Positions 16,126 through 25,145 are shown, numbered from the stretch's first letter. The stretch: DNA of 64,000 nucleotides from Leisingera aquaemixtae (GCF_019801145.1 NZ_JAHVJQ010000001.1:62001-126000), one strand, 5' to 3'. The notes: a model not told the origin generated them from the sequence alone. Made by a program: numbers and translations.

Positions 16126-17232
16126 ATGAACACTGCCCCCGCCGGCATCAGCCGCACGATTGCCCCGCCGCGGCTGGAAATCCGCAACATCCGGCGCTTC
16201 TTCGAAGGGCGCGCGGTGGTGGATGATGTTTCGCTGCAAATTCAGGCCGGACAGGTGACCTGCCTGCTGGGGCCGTCCGGTTGCGGCAAATCCACGACCC
16301 TGCGGATGATCGCCGGGGTGGAAATGCAGGACAGCGGCGAGATCTATGTCGATGGCAAACTGATCTGCGACACCGTGTTCCGGGTGCCGCCGGAACGGCG
16401 CGAGATCGGGCTGATGTTCCAGGACTTCGCCCTGTTTCCGCACCTGAGCGTCGCCGACAACGTCGGCTTTGGCCTGAAGGGCAGCAAGGACGAGAAACGC
16501 GCCCGGGTCGAGGAACTCTTGCACCGGGTGTCGCTCAAGCGATTCATCGACGGCTACCCGCATCAGCTGTCGGGCGGTGAGCAGCAGCGGGTGGCACTGG
16601 CCCGCGCGATTGCGCCGCGGCCGCGCATCATGCTGATGGATGAGCCGTTCTCCGGTCTCGACAACCGGCTGCGCGACGGCATCCGCGACGAGACGCTGAG
16701 CCTTTTGAAGGAAGAGGACACCGCCGTCCTGCTGGTGACGCATGAGCCGGAAGAGGCGATGCGCATGGCCGACGAGATCGCGCTGATGCGCGGCGGCCGG
16801 ATCGTGCAGCAGGGTGCGCCCTACAACGTCTATACCCACCCCGTTGACAAGGCCGCGGTTTCCTTTTTCAGCGATGTGAACGTGCTTAAGGCCGAGGTGA
16901 ACGGCGCCTTGGCGCGCACTGCCTTTGGCGAGTTTCTGGCGCCCGGCGTAGCGGACGGCACCGCGGTGGAGATCGTGTTCCGCCCGCAGCATCTGCGCAT
17001 CGACTTCGACCGCGGCGGCCAGGGGCCGCTGCCGACCCCCAGCGACGGCGTCCCGGCGCGGGCCGTGGTGGAACGCGCGCGCTTCCTGGGCAGCGAGAGC
17101 CTGGTCGAGTTCCGGATGGATTTCGACGGCTCGATCCTCAGGGCGACGGTGCCCAACGTGTTCCTGCCGGAAGCCGGCCGGGTGATGTGGCTGACAGTGC
17201 GCCGCAACCGCTGTTTTGTCTTTCCCGCCTGA
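16126..17232 (+). CDS. ABC transporter ATP-binding protein, Fbp/iron(III) type
   Basis: A 368-residue ATPase with Walker A GPSGCGKST, Q-loop MFQDFALFPHLSV, signature LSGGEQQRVALARAIA, Walker B IMLMDEPFSGLD and switch His in VTHEPEEA. A C-terminal TOBE-like domain (about 270-368) matches FbpC/PotA-type ATPases. No permease or binding-protein gene is adjacent, so it is an orphan; it may serve a transporter encoded elsewhere. It follows the ArsM-like gene by 222 bp of non-coding sequence. Confidence 0.87.
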   Translation: MNTAPAGISRTIAPPRLEIRNIRRFFEGRAVVDDVSLQIQAGQVTCLLGPSGCGKSTTLRMIAGVEMQDSGEIYVDGKLICDTVFRVPPERREIGLMFQDFALFPHLSVADNVGFGLKGSKDEKRARVEELLHRVSLKRFIDGYPHQLSGGEQQRVALARAIAPRPRIMLMDEPFSGLDNRLRDGIRDETLSLLKEEDTAVLLVTHEPEEAMRMADEIALMRGGRIVQQGAPYNVYTHPVDKAAVSFFSDVNVLKAEVNGALARTAFGEFLAPGVADGTAVEIVFRPQHLRIDFDRGGQGPLPTPSDGVPARAVVERARFLGSESLVEFRMDFDGSILRATVPNVFLPEAGRVMWLTVRRNRCFVFPA

Positions 17233-17274
17233 CCGTTAGCGGGCATTCTGCAGCCAGCGAAACGGGAGGTGCAG

Positions 17275-18126
17275 ATGCAGGGCAGCTATCAGATCCGGGC
17301 CTTGCTGCCCGTGGAAATCCGGACCGCCGCGGACTGGGCCGCGCGCGAGGGCTGGAACCCCGGCCGTCAGGATGCGGCCTGTTTTGCCTCTGTGGATCCG
17401 CAGGGATTCTGGGGCGGGTTCCTGGACGGGCAGATGATCGCCTGCATCTCGGTGGTGAACTACGGGCAGTCATTTGCTTTCCTCGGCTTCTACATCGTGG
17501 CGCCGGAGCATCGCGGCAAGGGTTATGGCTATGCCCTGTGGCAAAAGGCGCTGGAGCATGCCGGGGGCCGGGTTGTCGGCCTTGACGGGGTGGTGGACCA
17601 GCAAGAGAACTACCGCCGGTCCGGATTTGAGCTTGCTTATCGCAATATCCGCTTTGGCGGGGTGCCGTCAGCCGGGCTGGCGGTTTCCACCGGGTTTGAA
17701 GTGCAGGTGCTGACCGCCCCAACGGCGGAGCTGGAAGCGCTGGACGCCCGCGTCTTTCCGGCGCCGCGCCGGGCGTTCTGGCAGCAGTGGCTGGGGGCAG
17801 AGGGCCATCACTCCGTTGCCGCGTACCGGGACGGGAGTCTTGCCGGTTTCGGCACCCTGCGGCCCTGCGGCAGCGGCTGCAAGATCGGGCCGCTGGTTGC
17901 AGTGTCCCGCCCGGCGGCCGAGGCGGTTCTGGCGCGGCTGCTGCAGGAGCTGCCACCCGGGCAGGAGGTGTTCCTGGATGCGCCGGAGCCCCATGCCGCG
18001 GCGGTTGACGTGGCGCGCGCGCTGGGGCTGGAACCGGTGTTCGAGACCGCCCGGATGTACCGCGGGCTTGCGCCGCAGCTGGAGACGGATCTGATCTTTG
18101 GCGTGACGAGTTTCGAACTCGGGTAG
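17275..18126 (+). CDS. GNAT family N-acetyltransferase, two-domain
   Basis: A 283-residue protein. ATG 17275 is preferred over GTG 17269 because the GGGAGG ribosome binding site needs the extra spacing. The N-terminal GNAT domain shows the acetyl-CoA loop IVAPEHRGKGYGYALWQKAL (about 77-96). The C-terminal half, with GFGTLRPCGSGCKIGPLVA and DVARALGLEPVFETARMYRG, matches the acetyltransferase domain fused to GNATs in this subgroup. Substrate is unknown. It ends 65 bp before the convergent WYL regulator gene, with a dispersed repeat element between them. Confidence 0.83.
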   Translation: MQGSYQIRALLPVEIRTAADWAAREGWNPGRQDAACFASVDPQGFWGGFLDGQMIACISVVNYGQSFAFLGFYIVAPEHRGKGYGYALWQKALEHAGGRVVGLDGVVDQQENYRRSGFELAYRNIRFGGVPSAGLAVSTGFEVQVLTAPTAELEALDARVFPAPRRAFWQQWLGAEGHHSVAAYRDGSLAGFGTLRPCGSGCKIGPLVAVSRPAAEAVLARLLQELPPGQEVFLDAPEPHAAAVDVARALGLEPVFETARMYRGLAPQLETDLIFGVTSFELG

Positions 18127-18180
18127 GGGGCTCTGGCCCCGGCCCTGTGGGCCACCCCCGGGATATTTTCAGCCAGATGA
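18127..18180 (+). repeat. Dispersed intergenic element, GC hairpin plus GATATTTT/AGATGAA (copy A)
   Basis: Immediately after the GNAT stop codon: GC-rich hairpin material, CCCCCGGGATATTTT, then CCAGATGAA. It matches the pattern of the copies at about 38407-38520, 51937-51988 and 59736-59787. It lies between convergent genes and may act as a terminator. Confidence 0.6.
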
Positions 18181-18190
18181 ATAAAGGATC

Positions 18191-18865
18191 TTAGGAGCCG
18201 TGCGGGTCGTAGTCCTGCAGCCGCTTGCCGGGCTCGTCCACGAACAGCTCGGGCAGGGCAGAGGCGTCCTCGATCAGGTCGACCCGAAACACCCGGAAAT
18301 CCCCGCGGGTCTCGCACCAGGCGGTGAGGGTCCAGACCCGGCCCCAGTATTCCATGTGAAGCGGGCGGATTTTCCGCTCTGTCAAAGTGCCGTCGATGCG
18401 CCGGTAGCTCAGCTGCAGTTTCTGCCGCGCCTTGATGGCGGCGCGGAGCGCAGGCATGTGCGCGAGGGCGCGGGCCGCGTCCGAGAACGGGTAGACTGCG
18501 AACTTCCAGGCATCGGCCTCGGCGATGGTCTGCTCCGGCAGCACTGCGTCCACCTTGGCGGCCAGCGACAGGGCGGCGGCCTTCAGGTCCGGATCGGCGG
18601 CCTCAGCCACAATGGCCATGCCGAGGTTCAGCGCCTCCAGCTCCTCCGGCGTCAATGTCAGCGGCGGCAGGCTGATCTGCTCGCGCACCATGTAGCCGAC
18701 GCCGCGTTCTCCCTCCACCGGCACGCCGGACGCCACCAGCGTGTCCATGTCGCGGTAGATGGTGCGGGTGGACACCTCCAGCCGTTCGGCGATGTCCTGG
18801 GCGCGGTGCAGCTTCCCGTCGCGCAGGATCTGGATGATTTCGAAAAGGCGGTCGGTGCGGCGCAT
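18191..18865 (-). CDS. YafY-type HTH/WYL transcriptional regulator
   Basis: A 224-residue regulator. I chose ATG 18865 because MRRTDRLFEIIQIL is the canonical start of the DeoR/YafY HTH; the frame continues upstream without homologous sequence. The winged HTH (about 1-60) includes RAQDIAERLEVSTRTIYRDMDTL. The WYL domain (about 135-215) includes LQLSYRRIDGTLTERKIRPLHMEYWGRVWTLTAWCETRGDFRVFRVDLI. WYL domains bind ligands or nucleic acid. The upstream gene in the same direction is the small ABM-like protein, preceded by a perfect inverted repeat that could be this regulator's operator. Confidence 0.88.
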   Translation of the reverse strand: MRRTDRLFEIIQILRDGKLHRAQDIAERLEVSTRTIYRDMDTLVASGVPVEGERGVGYMVREQISLPPLTLTPEELEALNLGMAIVAEAADPDLKAAALSLAAKVDAVLPEQTIAEADAWKFAVYPFSDAARALAHMPALRAAIKARQKLQLSYRRIDGTLTERKIRPLHMEYWGRVWTLTAWCETRGDFRVFRVDLIEDASALPELFVDEPGKRLQDYDPHGS

Positions 18866-18966
18866 GGGCCTAGCCTTCGCGCGGGGAAAGGGGGAGGTCA
18901 AGGGCTGCGCCCGGCCCGCAGGCGCAGCCTGCAATTCCTGTGGCCCCCAGGCGCAGCCCCCGGTGA

Positions 18967-19275
18967 TTAAGGCGCCATCTGCCACAGCACCTCTTCGTGG
19001 CGCATGCTGGCGCTGTCCGGCGCAAGGGCCGCCACCACCTCCGGCGCGAAATCCTGCTGCATGAACTCCTGCGCCACCTTTTGCGCCGTGGCCATGTCCT
19101 TCCACACAACGTAGTCGGTCCACTTGCCGTCCTCGCCCTGGCTCAGCTGGCGGGTGACAAAGCCGTCCTGGGCGCGCACGAACCCTTCGGTGCGCTGCAT
19201 CAGGGCAGTGAAATCCGCCGGACTCACGCCCTCGGCCAGTTTGAAAGTCACGATTTCGGCGACATGTTTGCTCAT
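18967..19275 (-). CDS. Small dimeric alpha/beta-barrel (ABM/EthD-like) protein
   Basis: A 102-residue protein starting at ATG 19275 behind an AGGAGAAACGTG ribosome binding site. It begins MSKHVAEIVTFKLAEGVSPADF and contains FVTRQLSQGEDGKWTDYVVWKDMATAQKVAQEFM, the pattern of ferredoxin-like antibiotic-biosynthesis-monooxygenase folds. Members are cofactorless oxygenases or stress proteins; activity here is unknown. It is followed 101 bp later by the WYL regulator gene in the same direction, so the two are probably one transcription unit. Confidence 0.75.
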   Translation of the reverse strand: MSKHVAEIVTFKLAEGVSPADFTALMQRTEGFVRAQDGFVTRQLSQGEDGKWTDYVVWKDMATAQKVAQEFMQQDFAPEVVAALAPDSASMRHEEVLWQMAP

Positions 19276-19320
19276 CACGTTTCTCCTAATGTGCTGTGAT
19301 GGGCTGGATTTACCGCCTTG

Positions 19321-19344
19321 CAACTGACATAAACCTGTCAGTTG
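19321..19344. promoter_or_regulatory. Perfect inverted repeat, likely WYL regulator operator
   Basis: CAACTGACA (19321-19329) and TGTCAGTTG (19336-19344) are perfect 9-bp arms separated by six bases. The site lies 46-69 bp upstream of the ABM-like gene start. A TGACA-N6-TGTCA core fits a dimeric HTH regulator, and the neighbouring WYL protein is the natural candidate. Confidence 0.6.
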
Positions 19345-19502
19345 GATGCAAGCCATCTGTAAAAAAATGCGGAAACCGCCCCTTGCGGAGCATTCTGGAA
19401 GACGGAGTTGCTTTCGCTCAAGGCGGGCCGCGCGCTAAACCCGTAGCGAACAATTCCACCGGCGCCCGCAATCCGCGCCGGATCAAGTAAGGAGAGACTC
19501 AC

Positions 19503-19718
19503 ATGCTCAACAATATCGGCCTGCCTGGCCTGCTGCTCATCGCCGTCGTGGTTCTGGTCCTGTTCGGCCGCGGCAAGATTTCCTCGCTGATGGGTGAGGT
19601 CGGCAAGGGCATCACCTCGTTCAAGAAGGGCATCAACGAAGGCACCAAGGAGCTGGAGCAGGATGCCGCGGATGCGGCCAAGGACGTGACCCCCGAGGCC
19701 GAGAAAGACAAGGCGTAA
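19503..19718 (+). CDS. tatA: Sec-independent protein translocase subunit TatA
   Basis: A 71-residue single-span protein. A short N-terminal membrane helix (about 3-21) is followed by the [23 protein letters not shown] hinge and amphipathic helix, and a charged tail, as in all TatA proteins. TatA oligomers line the Tat pore for folded, often cofactor-bearing exported proteins. An AAGGAGAG ribosome binding site precedes ATG 19503. It is the first gene of tatABC; tatB starts 6 bp after its stop. Confidence 0.95.
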   Translation: MLNNIGLPGLLLIAVVVLVLFGRGKISSLMGEVGKGITSFKKGINEGTKELEQDAADAAKDVTPEAEKDKA

Positions 19719-19724
19719 GCGCGG

Positions 19725-20201
19725 ATGTTCGATCTTGGGTGGACCGAACTGCTGGTCATCGGCGTTGTCGCGCTGATCGTCGTCGGCCCCAAGGACCTGC
19801 CGGTTCTGTTCCGTAACATCGGGCGGTTCGTCGGCAAGGCCAAGGGGATGGCGCGCGAGTTCAGCCGGGCGATGCATGACGCGGCGGATGAGGCCGGGGT
19901 CAATGAGGTCGCCAAGGGGCTGAAAGCTGCAACCAATCCCGTCGGCACCGCCATGGACGGGGTCAAGCAGGCCGCGCAGGACATGGCCAAGTCGATCGAC
20001 CCCACCAAATACGACCCCGATAGCGAGACCGGCAAGCTGGCGGCTGAGCGCGCCGAGGACGCCAAGAAGATCCAGGCGTCGACAGCGCGCGCCGCAGCCG
20101 AGCGCAAGGCGCGCGAGGCCGAGGAGGCGCTGGCCAAGGCGGAGGCCGCCGAGGCGGCGCTGAAGCCTGCGGCACCGAAGGAAGAAGAGGCCAAGTCATG
20201 A
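19725..20201 (+). CDS. tatB: Sec-independent protein translocase subunit TatB
   Basis: A 158-residue protein with the TatB start [30 protein letters not shown], a single N-terminal membrane helix, a conserved Gly-Pro hinge and an amphipathic helix. The long C-terminal part is Ala/Glu/Lys-rich coiled coil, unlike the shorter TatA. With TatC it forms the twin-arginine signal receptor. Its stop overlaps the tatC start by four bases (ATGA), indicating translational coupling. Confidence 0.95.
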   Translation: MFDLGWTELLVIGVVALIVVGPKDLPVLFRNIGRFVGKAKGMAREFSRAMHDAADEAGVNEVAKGLKAATNPVGTAMDGVKQAAQDMAKSIDPTKYDPDSETGKLAAERAEDAKKIQASTARAAAERKAREAEEALAKAEAAEAALKPAAPKEEEAKS

Positions 20202-21088
20202 GCAAGACGGATGAGATCGACGACTCAACCGCACCGCTGATCGAGCATCTGGCCGAGCTGCGCAACCGTCTGATCCACTCGGTTGCGGCTTTCATTGTCG
20301 GCATGGTGATCTGTTTCACCGTGGCGACGCCGGTGTTCAACTTCCTGACCGCCCCCCTGTGCCAGGTGCTGGCCGAGAGCGGCCAGGACTGTGCGCTGAT
20401 CTTCATCAGCCCGCAGGAGGGCTTCTTTGTCGCGATCAAGATCTCCTTCCTGGGCGGCTTTATCCTGGCGTTTCCCTATATCGGCTTCCAGCTGTGGCGG
20501 TTCGTGGCACCGGGGCTCTACAAGAGCGAGAAGGGGGCGTTCCTGCCCTTCCTGATCGCCTCGCCCTTCATGTTCCTCTTGGGCGCCAGCTTTGCCTTCT
20601 ATGTGGTGACACCGCTGGCCTACGATTTCTTCCTGGGCTTCCAGCAGTTCGGCTCTGGCGGCGAGGCGGTGACCAGCGAGGAGGTGAACCAGGGTCTCAG
20701 CGTGGTGTTCCAGGGCTCCGCTCAGGAGTACCTGAACCTGACCATCAAGTTCATCGTGGCCTTTGGCCTGTGCTTCCAGCTGCCGGTGCTGCTGACGCTG
20801 ATGGGCAAGGCCGGTCTGGTCAGCGCCGAGGGCCTGGGCTCTGTCCGCAAATACGCGGTGGTGGCGATCCTGGTGCTGGCCGCGCTGGTGACGCCGCCGG
20901 ATGTGATCACCCAGATCATCCTGTTCGTGGTGGTTTACGGGCTGTACGAAGTCTCGATCTTCCTGGTCGGCCGCGTAGAGGCCAAGCGCGAGGCGCAGCT
21001 GCGCGCGGAGGGCTACTATGACGACGAGGAAATGGAGGCCCATCCGGATGATCCGGCGGCCGCCGAGGCCGGGGATGGCAAGGGCTGA
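20198..21088 (+). CDS. tatC: Sec-independent protein translocase subunit TatC
   Basis: A 296-residue polytopic protein with six membrane helices. The signature [18 protein letters not shown] opens it, and [42 protein letters not shown] is the most conserved TatC loop. A periplasmic insert near 150-180 ([16 protein letters not shown]) is typical of alphaproteobacteria. The C-terminus is acidic. TatC recognises twin-arginine signal peptides. A strong terminator follows at 21113. Confidence 0.96.
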   Translation: MSKTDEIDDSTAPLIEHLAELRNRLIHSVAAFIVGMVICFTVATPVFNFLTAPLCQVLAESGQDCALIFISPQEGFFVAIKISFLGGFILAFPYIGFQLWRFVAPGLYKSEKGAFLPFLIASPFMFLLGASFAFYVVTPLAYDFFLGFQQFGSGGEAVTSEEVNQGLSVVFQGSAQEYLNLTIKFIVAFGLCFQLPVLLTLMGKAGLVSAEGLGSVRKYAVVAILVLAALVTPPDVITQIILFVVVYGLYEVSIFLVGRVEAKREAQLRAEGYYDDEEMEAHPDDPAAAEAGDGKG

Positions 21089-21112
21089 CGGGCCTGAGAG
21101 GGTTTGAAATGG

Positions 21113-21142
21113 AAAAGCGCGCCTGAGAGGGCGCGCTTTTTT
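21113..21142 (+). terminator. Rho-independent terminator of tatABC
   Basis: Stem GCGCGCC (21117-21123) with GGCGCGC (21130-21136), flanked by AAAA and a run of six T. It lies 25 bp after the tatC stop. Confidence 0.85.
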
Positions 21143-21257
21143 CTTGCCGCAGGAAAGGTCGAGAGTTCAGAGCCGCAAGGCGACCGAATCTCAACCTTGT
21201 GATACGCTTGCGCTGCGCTGAGAAATGCGAACCGCATGTTGTTGAACGAGGGCTGCC

Positions 21258-21830
21258 ATGTTCCGGAAAGCCGACCGGTCTGTTGAAAATGAGGTGCTCA
21301 GCGCTTTGACAGTGGGCTTCTCCGCCGATCCTTTCATGCGCTGGCTGTACCCCGAGCCGCACGCGCTCCTGAAACATTTGCCGCGGGTGATGAATTTCTT
21401 CGGCGGGCGCGCGCTTGACCACGGTGGCGCTTACCGGAACGATGACTTCACTGCCGCCGTCTTATGGCTTCCGCCGGAAGTGCATCCAGACGAGGAGAGC
21501 CTTGTGGCGTACTTCGAGGAATCGGTTGCCCCGGAAAAACACGCCGCACTGTTTGCCACATTCGAACAGATGGACAAGTTTCACCCGCAGAATCCCTGCT
21601 GGCATCTGGCGTTCATTGCGGTCGACCCCTCCCGCCAGGGCAAGGGCGTTGGTTCGGCTCTGCTGAAGGCATCGCTTGAACAATGCGACGCCGACGGAAG
21701 GCCGGCCTATCTGGAATCCACCAATCCCGCCAACTTGACGCTGTACCGGCGCTTTGGGTTCGAGCAGATCGGGCTGATCGAAACAGGGGAAGCACCTCCC
21801 TTGTTTCCGATGCTCAGACAGCCGGCCTGA
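21258..21830 (+). CDS. GNAT family N-acetyltransferase
   Basis: A 190-residue acetyltransferase. The acetyl-CoA-binding motif A reads LAFIAVDPSRQGKGVGSALLKASLEQCD (about 117-144), and motif B includes YLESTNPANLTLYRRFGFEQIG. The N-terminal segment FSADPFMRWLYPEPHALLKHLPRVMNFFG is the pattern of the GNAT group found with transcriptional and resistance genes. Substrate unknown. It is monocistronic between the tat terminator and the minus-strand DUF2189 gene. Confidence 0.85.
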   Translation: MFRKADRSVENEVLSALTVGFSADPFMRWLYPEPHALLKHLPRVMNFFGGRALDHGGAYRNDDFTAAVLWLPPEVHPDEESLVAYFEESVAPEKHAALFATFEQMDKFHPQNPCWHLAFIAVDPSRQGKGVGSALLKASLEQCDADGRPAYLESTNPANLTLYRRFGFEQIGLIETGEAPPLFPMLRQPA

Positions 21831-21831
21831 T

Positions 21832-22086
21832 CTATTGGCGTGGCGGCAGCATAACTTCGGTCTGTGAGTGCAAAGTCAGCTGTGCGGCGGCGGGCGTCTC
21901 GACCCAATCGTATTTAGCGCCAATCCTGCTTCCACCGGCAAGGAGGAGGGGTTCGTCAAAACGTTCGGCCCGGTTATTCCGGTCATCTTCAGGATCAGCG
22001 GTATACGCCTGCCGCTGTTTGCTGCCATTGCTCAGCTCTGTTCGCCCGGGGACTTGCCCCTCGAAAGCCTGAAAATTGAGCTTCAC
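21832..22086 (-). CDS. Possible small protein (84 aa), unrecognised
   Basis: An 84-residue frame with GTG start at 22086 fills most of the 307-bp gap between the GNAT and DUF2189 genes. Its composition is protein-like (TELSNGSKQRQAYTADPEDD, later GSRIGAKYDWVETPAAAQ), but it has no strong ribosome binding site and no recognised family. Its stop lies next to the GNAT stop. It may be spurious. Confidence 0.3.
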   Translation of the reverse strand: MKLNFQAFEGQVPGRTELSNGSKQRQAYTADPEDDRNNRAERFDEPLLLAGGSRIGAKYDWVETPAAAQLTLHSQTEVMLPPRQ

Positions 22087-22137
22087 AACCCTGCGGACGA
22101 AAAAGCACGCAGCTGCCCCCGGTGATGGCGGGGCAGA

Positions 22138-22956
22138 TCACTCCTCCGCTGGTGACACCGCCCGCTTATAGAGATGCCATGTGGTGTGGCCAAGGATTGG
22201 CAGGGTGAAGATCAGGCCCAGAAACGCCGGCACCAGCGACAACAGCACGGTGACCGAAATGATTGCCGCCCAGACAAGCATGACCACCGGATTTTCCGTG
22301 ACCACGCGAATGGAAGTCAACATGGCGGAAACGAAATTGGTTTCCTGGTCGAGCAGCATGGGCATGGCGACGACGGTCACTGTGAACAGCACAGCCGACA
22401 GAAAGGCGCCGACGCAGGTGCCAATCGCAAGGAAGATCCAGCCTTGGGGTGTGAAGAATACCGCGTTCAAGAACCCGTCAAAACCCGAGAAGGACACGTC
22501 CTGCAGGGTGATCGCCAGCCAAAGCCGGACCTGGTACATCCACACCCAGAAAATGAACAGGGTAACAAAGGCCATCCAGCCCATTTCGCGCTTGCGTTGA
22601 TTGGCCATGACGGTGAGGATTTCGAACCAGCCGAAACTCTCCCCCTTCTGCAACCGGCGGGACATTTCATAAAGCCCGGCGGCGGCGAAAGGCGCGACCA
22701 GCGGAAATCCTATAGCGGCGGGAATGATCATCCAGATCTTGCCGAGCCAGACCAGGATCCAAACAAACAGGATTCCGAAAACCGCATAGAACAGGCCGAA
22801 GAAGCCGCTCATGAGGGGGCGGGCCAGAAAGTCGGAAAATCCGGCCTTCAGCGACGCGGTGATATCATCCGCAGTCACCTTGTTGACCTTGGGCATGGCC
22901 TGCGGCTGCGGCGTCAGCTTGCCCGGCGGTGTAGAACCTGCAGTCTTGGATGTCAT
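22138..22956 (-). CDS. DUF2189 domain-containing integral membrane protein
   Basis: A 272-residue protein with start ATG 22956 behind GGGAGGAG. A Pro-rich cytoplasmic N-terminus is followed by the DUF2189 core: LKAGFSDFLARPLMSGFFGLFYAVFGILFVWI, PFAAAGLYEMSRRLQKGESFGWFEIL, and later membrane pairs ending in LGHTTWHLYKRAV. About six membrane helices are visible. In Rhodobacteraceae such genes often lie near cytochrome oxidase genes, but none is seen here. Function is unknown. Confidence 0.83.
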   Translation of the reverse strand: MTSKTAGSTPPGKLTPQPQAMPKVNKVTADDITASLKAGFSDFLARPLMSGFFGLFYAVFGILFVWILVWLGKIWMIIPAAIGFPLVAPFAAAGLYEMSRRLQKGESFGWFEILTVMANQRKREMGWMAFVTLFIFWVWMYQVRLWLAITLQDVSFSGFDGFLNAVFFTPQGWIFLAIGTCVGAFLSAVLFTVTVVAMPMLLDQETNFVSAMLTSIRVVTENPVVMLVWAAIISVTVLLSLVPAFLGLIFTLPILGHTTWHLYKRAVSPAEE

Positions 22957-23267
22957 GACACACTCCTCCCAAAGCATGGCACCGAGCTGGTCCGTTTGCC
23001 AGCGGACCCAGCGGAAAACAGACATCCCTCCTCCGCATACAAGTCTGCATCAGGTGAGGCATGCGGGCAAGGGGGGAGTATGGCAGCTGGGTCGCGCTCA
23101 GTTTTCCTCTGGGGCTTCAGCGTATTCAGTCGCCGCCCGCATCAGCGAAACGCCAAGCCGCCGAACCGGTCCCCCCAACAATCTTTCGTGAAACCCCGCC
23201 CGCCAGCGTATCCTTGCGCCGCCCCATGCGGCATCCTGCGGCCAGTCCTGGAGAATGGGAGGTTTCC
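22957..23267. promoter_or_regulatory. Divergent promoter region of DUF2189 and lectin-like genes
   Basis: This 311-bp spacer separates divergent genes and must hold both promoters. I see no third gene and no clear operator. Confidence 0.4.
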
Positions 23268-23909
23268 ATGAACAAGTTTCTCGCAGCCCTGACCTGCACC
23301 GCGGCCTGCGCGCTGGCTTCCGCGTCGATGGCGGTAGATCCGCCGATGGGGTTCTTTGTCACCTCCGTCGGCCTTGGCGACGGCGGCAATCTTGGCGGGC
23401 TGGAAGGGGCGGACGCCCATTGCGCCAGCCTGGCAGAGGCCGCGGGCTCCACCGGGCGGACCTGGCGCGCCTACCTCAGCACCCAGGAAGAAGGCAAGCG
23501 CGGCATCTCCGCCCGCTCGCGCATCGGCACCGGCCCCTGGTACAACGCCAACGGCGAGTTGATCGCGGTGGATCTGGACCAGCTGCACATCATGCCCAAC
23601 CTGTATCTGCGGACCGCGGTCGACGAGAACGGAAACCGGATCAAGGGCCGCGGCGACGATGTCAACGAGCATGACATCCTGACCGGCACCCAGGCTGACG
23701 GAACCGCCTATTTCCCCTGGCAGGAGGGAGACAAGACCTGTTCGAACTGGACCTCTAACGGCGAAGGTTCCGCCACTGTCGGCCACCATGACCGCCACGG
23801 CGGCGGCAACACATCGTGGAACGCGGCGCATAATTCGCGCGGCTGCAGCGCTGACAACCTGCGCTCCACCGGCGGCAACGGTTATTTCTACTGTTTCGCG
23901 GCGGACTGA
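23268..23909 (+). CDS. Secreted lectin-like (endostatin/C-type-lectin-fold) protein
   Basis: A 213-residue protein with ATG 23268 and a GGGAGG ribosome binding site. A signal peptide (1-23, cleavage near SMA-V) is followed by a domain with the pattern GADAHCASLAEAAGSTGRTWRAYLS, RIGTGPWYNANGELIA, DILTGTQADG, CSNWTSNG and GCSADNLRSTGGNGYFYCFAAD. This Cys-containing arrangement is found in bacterial exported proteins labelled lectin or NC10/endostatin-like. Four Cys could form two disulfides in the periplasm. Ligand unknown. A terminator follows. Confidence 0.77.
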   Translation: MNKFLAALTCTAACALASASMAVDPPMGFFVTSVGLGDGGNLGGLEGADAHCASLAEAAGSTGRTWRAYLSTQEEGKRGISARSRIGTGPWYNANGELIAVDLDQLHIMPNLYLRTAVDENGNRIKGRGDDVNEHDILTGTQADGTAYFPWQEGDKTCSNWTSNGEGSATVGHHDRHGGGNTSWNAAHNSRGCSADNLRSTGGNGYFYCFAAD

Positions 23910-23947
23910 GGCGGCAAGGGCGGACTGGAGAGTTCCGAAACCACTAT

Positions 23948-23977
23948 GGCGTGCCGGTTTCGGCGCGCCTTTTTATA
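23948..23977 (+). terminator. Terminator after the lectin-like gene
   Basis: Stem GGCGTGCC (23948-23955) pairs with GGCGCGCC (23962-23969), with one G-U wobble, and is followed by TTTTTATA. Confidence 0.75.
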
Positions 23978-25145
23978 TGGCAGGCCCGTGCAGGAAGAAT
24001 ACCTCTACCGGATCGGAAATCCCGCGCACGCCGTGGTGCCCGCAGCTGGCAAACAAATCGGGCGCAGCCGCGGCGACAGAGGCAGATGCCAGAACGGGAT
24101 GCCCGGTGGATTTCGTCAGGCCTTCGATCCGGCTCGCCAGGTTCACTGCAGCGCCGAGCACGGTGAAATCCAGCCTGCCGGGGCTGCCGATATTACCATA
24201 GCTGACGCGGCCCGCGTTTAAGCCGATACCGATTTCCAGAGGCGGTTTGCCTGCTTCCGTGCGTGAGCCGTTCACCGCGGCAAGCCCAGCGAGCGCCGTT
24301 TGCGCGGCCTTTGCGGCCTGTTTGCACTGGTCTGTCCGGCTGTGCCCGTCAGCGGCGGGGAAGATAGAGAGAATGCCGTCGCCCATGAACTTCAGCACGT
24401 CACCGCCCGCGTCCTCAACCGCCTGCACCACCACGTCGAAATAGGTGTTCAGAGCGTCGAACACGTCCTCTTCGCTGTCACTGTCCGAGAGGGCCGTGAA
24501 GCCGCGCAGATCGGTGAACATGACAACAGCGTCCAGCGCCGTGCGCTCGCCGCGCTTGATGGAACCATTCCAGACCGCGTCCGACGGCCCATCGCCGAGA
24601 TAGGTCCGCAGCAGGCTGCGCGAGGACTTGCGCATGGTGACGGGTTCCAGGGCGCAGGAGAGGCCGGGCAGGGAGGCCTCGATCATCGCCAGGTTCTCCG
24701 CCGTGAAGCCGCTGTCAGCCTGAGTGACAAAGGTGCAGCCGTGCATAGACTTGTCGCCGTAATACAAGAGCGTGGCATAGTAGTCGGTGCCGCCAGCCTC
24801 CGCGAACTCATGATAGGAAATGTGATCGGCCTCAGGGTCTAGGCCGCGCAGGCTTTTGTGCAGCGGGCGGCGGTGGGCCAGAATGTACTCAAAGGAGCTG
24901 CCGACATAGCTGTCCGTCAGCATCACATCATGGGTGACGTCGTAACTCTCCGTGCTCTCCGGCGTCCAGACAACGCCCCAGGCAATCAGCAGCGGGTTTG
25001 CAAACCGTTGCCCGATGTTGACCCGCCACAGCGGCACGCCGGCCTCGATTAGCGTTGTGCAAAAGTACGAGACAACTTTGACCGGATCGCCGCAGCGGCG
25101 GCCTTCGGTCATCATCCAGCGGGAGAGAGCGTCCATGGCGTCCAT
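23973..25145 (-). CDS. Class III adenylate/guanylate cyclase
   Basis: A 390-residue cytosolic protein. Residues 1-185 form a sensor region of unknown type shared by many alphaproteobacterial cyclases (YFCTTLIEAGVPLWRVNIGQR). The catalytic domain (about 200-390) keeps both metal Asp residues (MFTDLRGFTALS and KFMGDGILSIF), the purine-selecting Lys of KFMGD, and the Asn/Arg of NLASRIEG; DFTVLG at the second selectivity site favours ATP. Expected product is cAMP. The start could be Met1 or Met4; neither has a clear ribosome binding site. It is divergent from the DUF815 gene. Confidence 0.88.
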   Translation of the reverse strand: MDAMDALSRWMMTEGRRCGDPVKVVSYFCTTLIEAGVPLWRVNIGQRFANPLLIAWGVVWTPESTESYDVTHDVMLTDSYVGSSFEYILAHRRPLHKSLRGLDPEADHISYHEFAEAGGTDYYATLLYYGDKSMHGCTFVTQADSGFTAENLAMIEASLPGLSCALEPVTMRKSSRSLLRTYLGDGPSDAVWNGSIKRGERTALDAVVMFTDLRGFTALSDSDSEEDVFDALNTYFDVVVQAVEDAGGDVLKFMGDGILSIFPAADGHSRTDQCKQAAKAAQTALAGLAAVNGSRTEAGKPPLEIGIGLNAGRVSYGNIGSPGRLDFTVLGAAVNLASRIEGLTKSTGHPVLASASVAAAAPDLFASCGHHGVRGISDPVEVFFLHGPAI

